Assembly (NCBI RefSeq): GCF_030538495.1
Contig: NZ_JAUNTW010000004.1
Location: forward strand, 219,661-254,720
Source of the DNA: Paracoccus sp. (in: a-proteobacteria)
GTDB taxonomy: Bacteria > Pseudomonadota > Alphaproteobacteria > Rhodobacterales > Rhodobacteraceae
DNA: 35,060 bases
Reading direction: 5' to 3'
Shown: in pieces, positions 34,423 to 35,060 of the stretch
Position numbering within the stretch: the stretch's first letter is position 1
Layout: each line of letters starts with the position of its first letter
Notes under the pieces: model-generated
What the model was told of the DNA's origin: nothing
The model's database searches: none
What the model saw: the letters and a program-made list of their open reading frames with translations, nothing else
Made by a program: the position numbers and the translations under genes

Positions 34423-34982
34423 TGACGCCCGAGGAATTGGACGACGACCGCGCCCGCCCGCGCGCTCCGGCTATTGCGGGATTAACGCCGATGCAGGAAT
34501 TGGCGGGCAAGGGGCTGGCGCGAATCCACCACATGTATCGTCAGGAACTGACCGGCGTTGCCCGGCTGCTGGGCGATATCCGCACAGGGCAGGCGCGGCC
34601 CGATGCGCTGCCCCCGGCGATTGCGGGGCTGTCGCTGACGGAAAACCTGTCGCTGTTCGGGACGGTCTGCGGGCGGCAATGCGCGCTGCTGCAAAATCAC
34701 CACGACATCGAAGAACAATGGATGTTCCCCGCGATTGATGCCCATGCCGATACGGGGCTGCGCGCGGTTCTGGACCGGTTAAAGGCCGAACACCGCGTCA
34801 TCCACGTGCTGATCGGGGAATTGCGGGTTGCGGCGGATGATCTGGCCGCCGCGCCATCGGATGCAGGGCTGGACACCTGCGCCCGCGCCTTTGCCCGTCT
34901 GGACCGCGCGATCCGGTCGCATTTCGGATACGAAGAAACCGAACTGGCCCCTGCATTGGGCGCGTTCGGGATTCCCATCTGA
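34419..34982 (+). CDS. Hemerythrin-domain (HHE) protein coupled to the transporter operon
   Basis: Encodes 187 residues. The four-helix HHE cation-binding fold is recognisable by its di-iron ligand pattern: His37/38 (RIHHMY), His94/95 with Glu98/99 (NHHDIEEQWMFPAI), His125 and His129 (EHRVIH), and His168 with Glu172/173 (SHFGYEETELAPAL). Hemerythrin-like proteins bind O2 or react with oxidants or nitric oxide, and act as sensors or protective proteins. No signal peptide is seen, so it is cytoplasmic. Translational coupling to the PotC-like permease is strong. The functional link to transport is not known. Confidence 0.88.
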   Translation: MMTPEELDDDRARPRAPAIAGLTPMQELAGKGLARIHHMYRQELTGVARLLGDIRTGQARPDALPPAIAGLSLTENLSLFGTVCGRQCALLQNHHDIEEQWMFPAIDAHADTGLRAVLDRLKAEHRVIHVLIGELRVAADDLAAAPSDAGLDTCARAFARLDRAIRSHFGYEETELAPALGAFGIPI

Positions 34983-35008
34983 CGCGCGTTCTGCGTCCCG
35001 CGACCGCA

Positions 35009-35027
35009 GGGGGGCTTCGCGCCCCCC
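35009..35027 (+). terminator. GC-rich terminator-type hairpin ending the transporter operon
   Basis: GGGGGGC pairs with GCCCCCC around TTCGC, 26 bases after the last stop. It is followed by GGACCCCCCGCG and then by the dispersed repeat, forming a composite 3' module. Confidence 0.7.
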
Positions 35028-35039
35028 GGACCCCCCGCG

Positions 35040-35060
35040 GGATATTTCCACACAGAAGAT
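35040..35060 (+). repeat. Dispersed gene-end repeat at the window edge
   Basis: GGATATTTCCACACAGAAGA and one more base match the family at 3833, 7349 and 23758. The element runs off the end of the window, so a second inverted arm cannot be assessed. Confidence 0.7.

Overview
The window looks like chromosome of a Rhodobacterales (Roseobacter/Paracoccaceae-type) alphaproteobacterium with an integrated accessory element at the left end. Support for this placement: high G+C, the LpxI route to lipid A, a DUF1285 protein beside a MoxR/DUF58/DUF4159 cluster, a 24-residue membrane peptide, a COQ10/RatA-type START protein, and a dispersed GAGTATTT/GGATATTT...CACAGAAGA repeat at gene ends. The genus cannot be fixed from sequence alone.

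Region 1 (1 to about 3770) is the right end of an integrated element, a prophage remnant or genomic island, with visibly lower G+C. All genes are on +: a truncated Ala-rich protein, unknown small proteins, a DUF2786 protein, a Cro/C1-type regulator and, last, a tyrosine integrase. A 16-bp direct repeat flanks the integrase. The left end lies outside the window.

Region 2 (3833-7480) is chromosomal. On the minus strand a YqaA-family membrane protein, DsbB and a four-cysteine exported-looking protein form a chain of 4-bp overlaps. Divergent from it is a YpfJ-type zinc metallopeptidase. Two tiny membrane proteins and the COQ10/RatA-like protein follow, ending at a long perfect inverted repeat.

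Region 3 (7487-15051, minus strand) holds the SAM cycle group ahcY - methyltransferase - metK, a TetR regulator, the GTPase TypA/BipA, the 24-aa peptide and a DUF1285/hydroxypyruvate-isomerase-like pair.

Region 4 (15116-25010, plus strand) has two parts. The first is a tightly coupled MoxR ATPase - DUF58 - DUF4159 - membrane protein operon. The second is the lipid A set fabZ-lpxA-lpxI, then an inverted repeat, then lpxB. A convergent RidA protein overlaps the end of lpxB.

Region 5 (25561-34982, plus strand) has a DEAD-box RNA helicase with a DbpA-type RNA-binding domain, then a PotABCD-type polyamine-family ABC transporter. The transporter is unusual in having three tandem paralogous binding proteins, each followed by an 8-bp hairpin. 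A hemerythrin-domain protein is translationally coupled at its end. The window closes with a GC-rich terminator hairpin and another copy of the dispersed repeat.

No rRNA, tRNA, CRISPR array, insertion sequence or replication origin was recognised. No stretch longer than 300 bases lacks a gene.
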